Assembly (NCBI GenBank): GCA_029945945.1
Contig: JAQSDM010000009.1
Location: forward strand, 310,001 to 374,000
Source: Algoriphagus sp.
Lineage (GTDB): Bacteria > Bacteroidota > Bacteroidia > Cytophagales > Cyclobacteriaceae
DNA: 64,000 nt
Direction: 5' to 3'
The number at the start of each line of letters is the position of its first letter. The first letter of the stretch is position 1. Under the pieces are notes generated by a model. That model did no database searches. It was given only the letters and a program-made list of their open reading frames with translations, and had not been told where the DNA came from. The position numbers and the translations under genes were made by a program. Below, piece by piece: positions 51,163 through 58,839 of the stretch.

Positions 51163-51184
51163 TTTATGAGGAAATGGATTTGCT

Positions 51185-51376
51185 ATGCTAAAGAAACGAT
51201 GTGTAATTTATCCAAAAGACGTCCAAATAATTACCGGGAGAAGTGAACGCTATGGACAGGCCCTGCTTAACAAAATCCGGGTTTATTTTAAGAAGGAGCC
51301 ACATCAATTAGTGACAATAAATGAGTTTTCAAGTTTTTCAGGAATTCCCAGAAAGGATATAGAGGGGTATATGTAA
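51185..51376 (+). CDS. Small conserved Bacteroidota protein (HTH-like)
   Basis: A 63-residue protein: KKRCVIYPKDVQIITGRSER, YGQALLNKIRVYFKKEPHQL, VTINEFSSFSGIPRKDIEGY. The KDVQxITGRSxRYxxxLLxxIR pattern is shared by many small Bacteroidota proteins and looks like a winged-helix or excisionase-like DNA-binding fold. It is not known what they bind. It starts 22 bases after the terpene synthase gene. Confidence 0.65.
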   Translation: MLKKRCVIYPKDVQIITGRSERYGQALLNKIRVYFKKEPHQLVTINEFSSFSGIPRKDIEGYM

Positions 51377-51990
51377 AGAGAGAGATTGGGGAAAAGGGAT
51401 TAGGAGATTTGAGAACAGAGATTAGGGAAAGGGGATTAGGTACGTCATTGCGAGCAGAGGAACGAAGCGAAGCAATCTGTTTTGGAGATAAAGAGATAAA
51501 GAGAAAAGAGATAGGAGATTAAGAGATAAGAGTTTAAGAGATTAGGGAAAAGGGATTAGGTACGTCATTGCGAGCAGATGAACGAAGCGAAGCAATCTGT
51601 TTTGGAGATAAAGAGATAAAGAGATAGGAGATTGGTGGAGCGTCAACTCCCCCTTAATTCCGAATATTAGCCTAGAATTGAGACCATTTCCAAAGGGGCA
51701 AGGGGATTTGAGATTTCGGATTTTTGATTTCGGATTTTTGATTTCGGATATATGATTTGGAAATAACCGACACCTGTCCGCCGTGGCGGATCGATATGAA
51801 GCAATAACCTCCAACTTCCAGCCTTCCAACTTCCTGCATTCCAACTTCCAACCTCCAGCTTCCTGCCTTCCAACTTCCAACTTCCTGCCTTCCAACCTCC
51901 AACTTCCAACTTCCTGCCTTCCAACTTCCAACCTCCTGCCTCCAACTTCCTGCCTTCCAACCTCCAACTTCCTGCCTTCCAACTTCCCTC
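51377..51990. repeat. Large mixed repeat block
   Basis: GAGATTA-type units, two nearly identical copies of a unit of about 118 bp starting with GTCATTGCGAGCAG (51443 and 51561), a CAACTCCCCCTT element (51639-51709), ATTTCGGATTT units, an inverted GTCATATCGA-class element (about 51771-51798), and a CTTCCAA/CTTCCTGC array (51807-51985). Order and content closely match 38430-39180, so the two regions (13 kb apart) share a common origin. Confidence 0.88.
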
Positions 51991-52107
51991 ACTTTGAAAA
52001 TGAATGCAAAGCTTTGTCTTGTCGTCTGAGAAAAAGCTCTCCTAAAAAAACCAACCATTGATGTAGCGAACTCATTCCTCAATTGCGTCATAAGAAAAAC
52101 AGCATCA

Positions 52108-52395
52108 ATGATCCTATTTTTCCGCTTTTCCCTTTTAGTATTTCTTTGCAGCTATACGGTGGGAGAAACGGAATCGACCATGGAATTCGCTGATTTCTAC
52201 CATGTGGAGGGAGTTGGGTATCGCTTTGATTCGGACTCGGGCAAATACCATCGGATGGATTTCTACAGAAAAGATCCCTCACTTTGTCAAGGGAGTTTTG
52301 TGATCACAGGAATTAAGCGGGACAGAAATGAACCAGCACTGCAAATCGAACGTCCAAAAGAATGTGATGAAATGCATGAATTGGTTTGGGATTGA
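52108..52395 (+). CDS. Small secreted hypothetical protein
   Basis: A 95-residue protein with a signal peptide-like start (MILFFRFSLLVFLCSYTVGE) and a mature part of about 75 residues with two cysteines (SLCQGSFVITG, RPKECDEMH). No family is recognised. It lies alone between a repeat block and the ECF sigma factor gene. The remaining 245 bp to that gene show no feature. Confidence 0.5.
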   Translation: MILFFRFSLLVFLCSYTVGETESTMEFADFYHVEGVGYRFDSDSGKYHRMDFYRKDPSLCQGSFVITGIKRDRNEPALQIERPKECDEMHELVWD

Positions 52396-52640
52396 AATCG
52401 GCAAGAATCCTCTCCAAAACTAATGCTGATTTAGGTATCCGGTTTGTTCAATTCATTTGCTGTAGGGTAGGAAATTGAGTTGGATGTTCTTAAGTGGATT
52501 ATACCAACGTCTGCGGGAAACTACCAGAGATACCTTTACCAGTTGCTTCAGAGCACTTTGCAGTTACTGTGGGTTCAATTGTGTGAGAAACTGCAAACTG
52601 AGAACTTAGATTATTTAAAAAAAACTAGAGTTAAGTTGAT

Positions 52641-53189
52641 TTGAACTGGTCGGACCAAGAGCTGATCGACGGTTGCAAACGTCGGTCAAAGAAACATGAG
52701 GAGTTTTTTTTCAAAAAATACTTTGGCTACGTCATGGGAATCAGTCTGTCCTATGCAAAAAGCCGGGATCTGGCGCTGGAAATTACCAATGACTCTTTTA
52801 TGAAATGCTTTGATTCATTTAAAAAGATGGATGAAGCACGCTCCCTCAAACCCTGGCTCAGGAGAATTACTGTCAATACGGCGATAGATTATTACCGAAA
52901 AAACAAGCGGTTCCAAAATCACCTCGAGGCAGATGGAGAAACTCCCGTTTTCGATGAGGTTTATGCCCCGGATCAGTTGGCTTATGAGGATATTATCAAA
53001 CTTCTTAATCAGCTGCCTGAGGATCAACAGTTGGTATTCAATCTCTATGAGGTGGAAGGATATAGTCACAAGGAGATCTCAGATCACCTGGAAATTACCG
53101 AAAGCTCTTCCCGGGTTTACCTGATGCGGGCAAAAACCAAGTTGCGTCAGCTGATCCAACAACACATGATAGAATATGCAGGAAGATAA
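52641..53189 (+). CDS. ECF-type RNA polymerase sigma factor
   Basis: A 182-residue sigma-70 family protein. Region 2 is AKSRDLALEITNDSFMKCFD and KPWLRRITVNTAIDYYRKNK. Region 4 is LNQLPEDQQLVFNLYEVEGY, SHKEISDHLEITESSSRVYL, MRAKTKLRQLI. The TTG start at 52641 (NWSDQELIDGCKR) agrees with the usual N-terminus of Bacteroidota ECF factors. Its 3' end overlaps the anti-sigma gene by 14 bases. Confidence 0.92.
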   Translation: MNWSDQELIDGCKRRSKKHEEFFFKKYFGYVMGISLSYAKSRDLALEITNDSFMKCFDSFKKMDEARSLKPWLRRITVNTAIDYYRKNKRFQNHLEADGETPVFDEVYAPDQLAYEDIIKLLNQLPEDQQLVFNLYEVEGYSHKEISDHLEITESSSRVYLMRAKTKLRQLIQQHMIEYAGR

Positions 53190-54507
53190 AACAACAAAAT
53201 GGTTGGCTGCCGAGCTTCGGAAGAAGCAGGAGGAAAGCCCTCTTCCCTACGAATTGGGTGCCTGGGAGGCATTTGAGAAAAAACGAATTGACGGATCCGG
53301 CAAAAAAGCAGGCTTTTATTGGCTATCCGGAATAGCAGCTTCCCTTGCCATTCTCTTCATTGCAGGTGGACTTTGGCTTTCCCGGGAAACTGAATCAGGA
53401 GGAAGATATTCTCTTTCAGAACAGACAGCTTTAGAAGAAAATACGTTGAGCCAGGAACCGATTGAGGAAAAACCGACGATCGCAGCAGGGGAGAACACAG
53501 GGCTTGGAGATTCTCCTGCATTGGCATCGGTTGAAAAGTTAAGTTCCGAAAATCAGGCTTTAAACGCTGCATCAAATTCTTCCAAACAGGTAAACTCAAA
53601 GTCAATCTCGGATACAAAATCTATAGAAGAAGAACTTAACCCGGTCAAAAGTTTGGTTGAAACGGACCAAAAAATCTCTGAGGAAAGTATCTCAAAGACC
53701 AATCTTTTTCCACCAACCCAAATAGCCCCGGAGGGAAAAGCTGGAATGGAAACTTCCCAAACAGAAGTTCCTGAGAAAGTGATCGCCTCCCTGGAGTTGC
53801 CCAAAGAGCCGCAGTATACGGAAGAGGAAATCAAAGAGATTCTGAAGACAAAATCATTTGCTACGATTGTCATGGGACTTTCGCCTGGATTTGGAGCGGC
53901 TCAGGGCCCTGAGCAAACGACCAGCGGTGCGAGTTTGGGTCTTGGTGTGATGGTCGATATGGACATCATCGGTAAATTAGCAATGGGATCAGGTGTCGCA
54001 TTAAACTACCTGAATCAGGCAAGTGAAAGCCAGAATTATGCGCAGATTGCCGGATTTGCATCTCCGGTAACAGAGAAAAATGAGATTGCCCAGGTGCAGG
54101 TAGATATCCCGCTTTATTTCAAATATCCCGTCAATCGAAGTCGGTCCATTTCAGTTCAGGCAGGATTTTCCAATCTCGTGACCTTCAATCAATATGCCGA
54201 GCAACAATCCACTTATACCCGTCAGGTGGCGGTATTGGATGCAAATGCAGCAGGTTCCAATTCTTTTACGCTGAAATCCGAATCCGTTAACCAATCGGCA
54301 GTTTTAGAAGTGCCGCAGAATCGATTTTATCCTTTTGCCACAGCAAATTTTGGGGTAAATATTAAATTGTTTGAATCCAAAAAGACAAAATACGAGGTAA
54401 TGCCGTTCTATAATTATCCCCTTCAGGAGTTTTCCGGATATGGGGAAAAACTGGGAATGTTTGGTGCCTCGTTCAAAGTGAATTTTGGAGGAGCCCAAAA
54501 GAAATAA
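53176..54507 (+). CDS. Anti-sigma factor with outer-membrane barrel domain (Dma-like)
   Basis: A 443-residue protein. Residues 1-50 are cytoplasmic and should bind the sigma factor (TTKWLAAELRKKQEESPLPY, ELGAWEAFEKKR). One inner-membrane helix follows (YWLSGIAASLAILFIAGGLW, about 52-72). A polar Ser/Glu/Lys-rich linker of about 150 residues comes next, then a beta-barrel-like domain from about 225 (ATIVMGLSPGFGAAQGPE to FGASFKVNFGG). Such dual-membrane-spanning anti-sigma factors have been described in Bacteroides (Dma). The linker is long enough to reach across the periplasm. It is coupled to the sigma gene and closed by a terminator. Confidence 0.82.
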   Translation: MQEDKTTKWLAAELRKKQEESPLPYELGAWEAFEKKRIDGSGKKAGFYWLSGIAASLAILFIAGGLWLSRETESGGRYSLSEQTALEENTLSQEPIEEKPTIAAGENTGLGDSPALASVEKLSSENQALNAASNSSKQVNSKSISDTKSIEEELNPVKSLVETDQKISEESISKTNLFPPTQIAPEGKAGMETSQTEVPEKVIASLELPKEPQYTEEEIKEILKTKSFATIVMGLSPGFGAAQGPEQTTSGASLGLGVMVDMDIIGKLAMGSGVALNYLNQASESQNYAQIAGFASPVTEKNEIAQVQVDIPLYFKYPVNRSRSISVQAGFSNLVTFNQYAEQQSTYTRQVAVLDANAAGSNSFTLKSESVNQSAVLEVPQNRFYPFATANFGVNIKLFESKKTKYEVMPFYNYPLQEFSGYGEKLGMFGASFKVNFGGAQKK

Positions 54508-54533
54508 ATTGAAGTACTGAACCAACGAATAAG

Positions 54534-54560
54534 CACCTCAGAAATGAGGTGTTTTTTTTT
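54534..54560 (+). terminator. Terminator of the sigma/anti-sigma operon
   Basis: CACCTC (54534-54539) and GAGGTG (54546-54551) form the stem, followed by nine Ts. Confidence 0.88.
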
Positions 54561-54702
54561 GACCTGAATTTTAACTGCCATTCTTAAATGGAGGCAGATT
54601 TCTGATTCAGGCTGAAATCCTCTGCAAGGGTAGTTTCTGACCATTTAAATCAAGATCAGGGATTTCAAAACTCCCAATTTTCCCTGAAGAGGAGATTTAG
54701 AT

Positions 54703-55120
54703 GGGGCCGGAAGACCGATGACCGAAGGCCGAAGAAATCCAAAATCACATGTTTCTTTGGATTTTCAATTGTTAAAATAGAGGAGTGGCAAGATTGCGGA
54801 TAATCAGACAATGTTTTCTGTATATCTGCTTTTCTGCCGGTAGACGAATTTTCATTAAGTAAGGGGCCGGAAGACCGATGACCGAAGAAATCCAAAATCA
54901 AACGTTTCTTTGGATTTTCAATTGTTAAAATAGGCTAGTGGCAAGATTGCGGATAATCAGACAATGTTTTCTTTATATCCGCTTTTCTGCCGGTAGATGA
55001 ATTTTCATTAAGTAAGGGGCAGGAAGACCGATGACCGAAGAAATCCAAAATCAAACGTTTCTTTGGATTTTCAATTGTTAAAACAGACGAGTGGCAAGAT
55101 TGCGGAAAATCAGACAATGT
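54703..55120. repeat. Three tandem copies of a 153-160-bp repeat
   Basis: Copies begin with GGGGCCGGAAGACCGATGAC at 54703, 54863 and (one change) 55016. The first is seven bases longer because GACCGAAG is partly doubled. Each holds an inverted repeat AAATCCAAA...TTTGGATTT and the sequence GTGGCAAGATTGCGGA. Minus-strand frames through it are periodic by-products. No other copy is seen in the window. Confidence 0.9.
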
Positions 55121-55150
55121 TTTTAAACTTTTGAAATTCGGTTTTCACCT

Positions 55151-55189
55151 CAAAAAAAAATCCCGAAGCCCCACCCGGTAGCTTCGGGA
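55151..55189 (-). terminator. Terminator of the DUF4397 lipoprotein gene
   Basis: TCCCGAAGC (55161-55169) and GCTTCGGGA (55181-55189) form a nine-base-pair stem. On the minus strand it is followed by nine Ts. Confidence 0.85.
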
Positions 55190-55254
55190 ATAAAGAAAAA
55201 TGGAATTTTAAAAACCTTGGTTTTAATCCAAAATCTTAAAAATAAATTCTTGTT

Positions 55255-55983
55255 TTAGTAATTGATAAAATTGGTGATCAGCTGAATATCCAGCTTTTTG
55301 TCTCCCGTTTTTTCGGCATTCAACCCTCTTAGAACAAGCGTGTACACACGGTTTCCTTTGAGTTCCAGAGTTCCGGATTGGATTAATGTCTCACCGGTTT
55401 CACTTGATTTTATGGATATGGTGATGTTGCCTTTGTTTAATTCTTCAAAATCAGAAATCGACTTGAAGGTGGATTCAGCGACAATTGGGGGGCTGATTCC
55501 GGAGATCTCCACATACACTTTTTCCGAATCGGGAGATAAGTGTACGAACCGCAATTGTGCTTTTTCGGCAGTGGGCTCTTTCCAGATGTCTTTTACCAAA
55601 ATAGCATCAATTCCAGGGGCTTCATCTGCGACAAAAACCGAATAAACCGAATCTGCCTTAAGTTCAAAGTCTTTCTCTAACAAAGATGTAGCGGAGTTGA
55701 AAGCCGAAAATCGGAAATCCCGCATCCCCGGATAAAATGCGCTGTAAGGCAAAATCTCGGCATATCCAACCGGATTTTGGTTAACCCGATTTTGGTTGGC
55801 ATAGATATCCATAGCCGGAGCTCCTGAAGACCCCTGAAAAATAGTGACGTAGGCTGCAGGTGGCAACTCGGGTGAATCGAGGTTGTCCATACACCCGGTC
55901 AATAAAAATGATCCGGCTAATAATCCTGCGGCCATTTGCATTGTTTTCAATCGGAGTTTCTGATGAAATGGAATAATGTTCAT
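55255..55983 (-). CDS. DUF4397 domain lipoprotein
   Basis: A 242-residue protein with a lipoprotein signal (GLLAGSFLLTGC, Cys31) and a mature beta-rich region of the DUF4397 type: AYVTIFQGSSGAPAMDIYAN, ILPYSAFYPGMRDFRFSAFN, AQLRFVHLSPDSEKVYVEIS. The family consists of secreted or surface proteins of unknown function with two Ig-like halves, each beginning with a V-R-x-x-H or V-x-x-x-Q segment. The ATG at 55983 is preferred to one 16 codons upstream because it directly precedes the signal peptide. Confidence 0.82.
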   Translation of the reverse strand: MNIIPFHQKLRLKTMQMAAGLLAGSFLLTGCMDNLDSPELPPAAYVTIFQGSSGAPAMDIYANQNRVNQNPVGYAEILPYSAFYPGMRDFRFSAFNSATSLLEKDFELKADSVYSVFVADEAPGIDAILVKDIWKEPTAEKAQLRFVHLSPDSEKVYVEISGISPPIVAESTFKSISDFEELNKGNITISIKSSETGETLIQSGTLELKGNRVYTLVLRGLNAEKTGDKKLDIQLITNFINY

Positions 55984-56409
55984 ACTTTTTTGTTTGGTTA
56001 AGTTTTCAAATTCCTCCCCAAGACGCAGCAAAGATTGTTTCCGCTTCTCCCTTCGCTAAAAAAATATGTAAATGAAAAATTTTGCCGGTTAAGCCATTTG
56101 GAATCAATAGAATAGGATTTGATTTTTTTTGAAAATCACTGTGGCAGTGAAACGCAGGAATATTTTAAGAGGAGGATTGGGGAATATGTCAACCGGAGAT
56201 TCAAAAAGCAGTTTATTCCAAGGTTAAATCGTCCAGCCAAATTCCTCATCTATTTGATCCTCAGATTCAGTTTTAATACAATCAATCCTAAAAAATAGGT
56301 CTGAGGTGTAAAATAAATCCTGCACTCTCCATTAGGTAGGACTCTTAAAGTCTGAAATCAGAAGGTTGAGGTTTGAAAAAATAAAACCAGACCGGAGGGA
56401 GAATCAGAA
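55984..56409. other. Gap upstream of the DUF4397 gene
   Basis: About 425 bp of unique sequence with no supported gene and no member of the main repeat families. It should contain the promoter of the lipoprotein gene. Confidence 0.5.
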
Positions 56410-56526
56410 CCTTCCAACCTCCAACTTCCTTCTTCCAACTGTCAATAAGACTGCTTCTTCGCACCTCATCGCAGTGACGTGACCGATAAACGAATCATCG
56501 AGTTCCCCCTTCAGGGGGTTAGGGGG
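56410..56526. repeat. Repeat block downstream of the GNAT gene
   Basis: CTTCCAA units, a decayed inverted GTCATTGCGA-class element (AGACTGCTTC...GCAGTGACG, about 56448-56478) and a CCCCCTTCAGGGGGTTAGGG... element that ends at the stop codon of the minus-strand GNAT gene. Confidence 0.7.
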
Positions 56527-57462
56527 TCAAAACACCTCCAAATCCCCTAAGCTCCAGCCCCAGTTGAGGTTCATGGGTTCGGAGTCTTCACTTACTTTTC
56601 TCAATGTGATAACAGGTCCGATGGATAAGACGGGAAGAATACCAAGATCTATTGCCTTCAGATTTGAATTATCGAGTCCCGAAAGACTGGTAAACCTGGA
56701 AGCACTTTGTTTTTGAATGCTTTTGAGTTCTTTATGGAGCTCTTTTTTTTGAATTTTTCCGAAGGAATCCAGCGTAAAAAGGTCTGTAATCCGAAGTTCT
56801 CTCCCCATTTTCCCGTCCTTGATACGAAATATCAACAAGTAGGATTCTCCATCGGAGATGAATTGATAGGGGAAGAGCGGACAATTGGCATACCGCCAGT
56901 TCAGAAAGCCGGGCGCCAGCCGGGTTTGAATTCGGGAAGGGGAATTCTCTTTTTTTTCAATCTCGCTAATCAGGTTTTGAATCGTACTCCAGTCGGAAGA
57001 GAACACCTTTTTTGAACCGGAACTTCCCATGTGAAACTTCATTTTCAGAGGCAATTTCCCCCATTTCTCCCAACCTATTTTTAAGTAGCCTGGTAAACTC
57101 TGTGTGTTGGGAGTATTGTAAATCAGTTGAGTCCCATCTGCTGAGATTTGATCAATCAGATCCAAGGTTAATTTGGTGAAAAGGCCTTTTCCCTGGAAAT
57201 CAGGATGAATTGCAGTGTCCACAGCTCTGCAGGCTCTTATTGTTTTTCCTTCCTGATTAAACTCCCACTTCAAAATGGCCCGAACTCCAATGATTTTATC
57301 CTCTTCCTCCGCCACGAGAATCGGTGACTTTCCGAAGGGATTATCCAGATGTTTCCATTTCCAAAGGGCCTCAGATTTCGGGATCAAAGATTCGCCCAAA
57401 GATTCCCTGAGTAACAGGATGATTTGAGGGATGTCTTCTTCTGTTCCGGGTCTGAAAATCAT
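56527..57462 (-). CDS. GNAT family acetyltransferase
   Basis: A 311-residue protein. FRPGTEEDIPQIILLLRESL opens the GNAT fold, LWKWKHLDNPFGKSPILVAE is a segment seen in GNAT enzymes of exopolysaccharide loci, and AVDTAIHPDFQGKGLFTKLT (near residue 90) is the acetyl-CoA loop with Q-G-K-G. IYNTPNTQSLPGYLKIGWEK follows. The C-terminal 130 residues are less typical. Being next to wza/wzc on the other strand, it may acetylate a polysaccharide precursor. Confidence 0.78.
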   Translation of the reverse strand: MIFRPGTEEDIPQIILLLRESLGESLIPKSEALWKWKHLDNPFGKSPILVAEEEDKIIGVRAILKWEFNQEGKTIRACRAVDTAIHPDFQGKGLFTKLTLDLIDQISADGTQLIYNTPNTQSLPGYLKIGWEKWGKLPLKMKFHMGSSGSKKVFSSDWSTIQNLISEIEKKENSPSRIQTRLAPGFLNWRYANCPLFPYQFISDGESYLLIFRIKDGKMGRELRITDLFTLDSFGKIQKKELHKELKSIQKQSASRFTSLSGLDNSNLKAIDLGILPVLSIGPVITLRKVSEDSEPMNLNWGWSLGDLEVF

Positions 57463-57479
57463 GGTTTGAATATAAGGGA

Positions 57480-57965
57480 AATGTTATTGAGTTGGAGGTT
57501 GGAAGGTGAAAGCTGAAAGTTTGGAGTTGCCGATTCCGCCGCGGCGGACGAGGTGACGGTTACTAAATCTCTATTCTCTTAATCTCTATTCTCTTAATCT
57601 CTAATCCCTAATCTCCAATCTCCCAATCTCCATTCTCTTAATCTCCAATCTCCTAATCCCTAAAACCCATTTCCAAATAAAGAGACCTCTCCTTCGTCGA
57701 GGTGACGGTTACCTAATCTCTCAATCTCTATTCTCTTAATCTCTAATCTCCCAATCTCCATTCTCTTAATCTCTTAATCCCTAATCTCTAATCCCTAAAA
57801 CAGATTGCTTCTCAACCTCGGCGGATCGCAATGCCGTAACCAAATCCCTAATCCCTATTCTCTTAATCTCCAATCTCTAATCTCTAATCTCTAATCTCCA
57901 ATCTCCAATCTCTAATCTCCCAATCTCCAATCTCCAATCTCCCAATCTCCAATCCCCAAATCTCT
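57480..57965. repeat. CTCTTAATCTCC-type array with two hairpin elements
   Basis: Pyrimidine-rich units (CTAATCT, CCAATCT, CTATTCT) alternate with an inverted GTCACCTCGA-class element (about 57684-57707) and an inverted GTCATTGCGA-class element (about 57801-57834). It ends about 30 bp before a -7 box of the wza promoter, so it does not cover the promoter core. Confidence 0.85.
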
Positions 57966-57993
57966 TTTCTCTTTTTCTCCTAAACAATTTCTC

Positions 57994-58001
57994 TATATTT
58001 G
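57994..58001 (+). promoter_or_regulatory. Bacteroidota -7 box TATATTTG upstream of wza
   Basis: TATATTTG matches the TAnnTTTG consensus and lies 25 bases before the start codon. No good TTG is seen at the -33 position, so support is partial. Confidence 0.4.
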
Positions 58002-58026
58002 AACAGCCCTTTTTCCCTGAATTAAA

Positions 58027-58836
58027 ATGAGAAAAATTCTTTTTTACATGGTCTTTTCGTTCCTGATGGCGAGTTGCATCAGTAACAAACGAATTACCTA
58101 TTTACAAAACCTGCCTGAAAATACGCCGATTGAACTGGATCAGTTTATTCCTTTTGCGGAGGTGGATTTCAAATATATTCTGCAACCTTTTGATTTAGTG
58201 GAGATTGATTTCGCTTCTTCTGATGAAGAGTTGACGGAAGCATTCTCTTTTCAGAATTCAAGAAGTGCCAGTGGAGTAGGGGGTGGAGGAGCAGGAAGTG
58301 ATCCATTGTATATGAATGGCTATTCCATAGATCAGGAAGGAAATGTGGAGGTACCCAAGCTTGGCAAAATAAAAATTGCAGGGTTGAACGAGGAAGAGGC
58401 TAAAAATCTTGTTCAGGAGGAAATCAATAAGTTTTTTAAAGAACAAGTTTTCGTCAAGCTCCGAATCGCGGGAATCAGATACACGACCCTGGGAGAGTTT
58501 AACAATGTAGGCGTAAAGATCATTTATAAAAACCGGGCAACTATTTTTGATGCTTTGGCCAACTCAGGTGAAACATCAATTTTGGGTAAGAAAAATCAGC
58601 TTTTTATCATCAGGCAATACGATGGAGGAACAAAAATCCATCAGATTAACTTGAATGATCGGGCCTTACTTGCCAGCCCCTATTATTTTATCCAGCCAAA
58701 TGATATCTTGTATATTGAGCCGATGAAAATCAGACAATTTGGAACGGCTGACAACCTTGCCCAATCTCTGCAACTGTTTGCAACTTTTCTGGCATCCGGC
58801 TTGCTGATTTATGGATTGATAAGCGGAGGATTTTAA
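58027..58836 (+). CDS. wza: Polysaccharide export outer-membrane lipoprotein
   Basis: A 269-residue lipoprotein with signal MRKILFYMVFSFLMASC (Cys17). The poly-export domain follows (FKYILQPFDLVEIDFASSDE), then a SLBB-like beta-grasp region (NGYSIDQEGNVEVPKLGKIK, then IAGLNEEEAKNLVQEEI) and a second one (LGEFNNVGVKIIYKNRATIF). A C-terminal hydrophobic helix (LQLFATFLASGLLIYGLI) fits the outer-membrane helix of Wza. It forms the exit channel and works with the Wzc-like kinase encoded three bases downstream. Confidence 0.9.
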   Translation: MRKILFYMVFSFLMASCISNKRITYLQNLPENTPIELDQFIPFAEVDFKYILQPFDLVEIDFASSDEELTEAFSFQNSRSASGVGGGGAGSDPLYMNGYSIDQEGNVEVPKLGKIKIAGLNEEEAKNLVQEEINKFFKEQVFVKLRIAGIRYTTLGEFNNVGVKIIYKNRATIFDALANSGETSILGKKNQLFIIRQYDGGTKIHQINLNDRALLASPYYFIQPNDILYIEPMKIRQFGTADNLAQSLQLFATFLASGLLIYGLISGGF

Positions 58837-58839
58837 CCT

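Noticed and set aside
54665-55117. Minus-strand frames encoding LDFFGHRSSGPLLNE-type peptides
   Set aside because: They lie within the 153-160-bp tandem repeat and repeat with it. No recognisable family or start signal.
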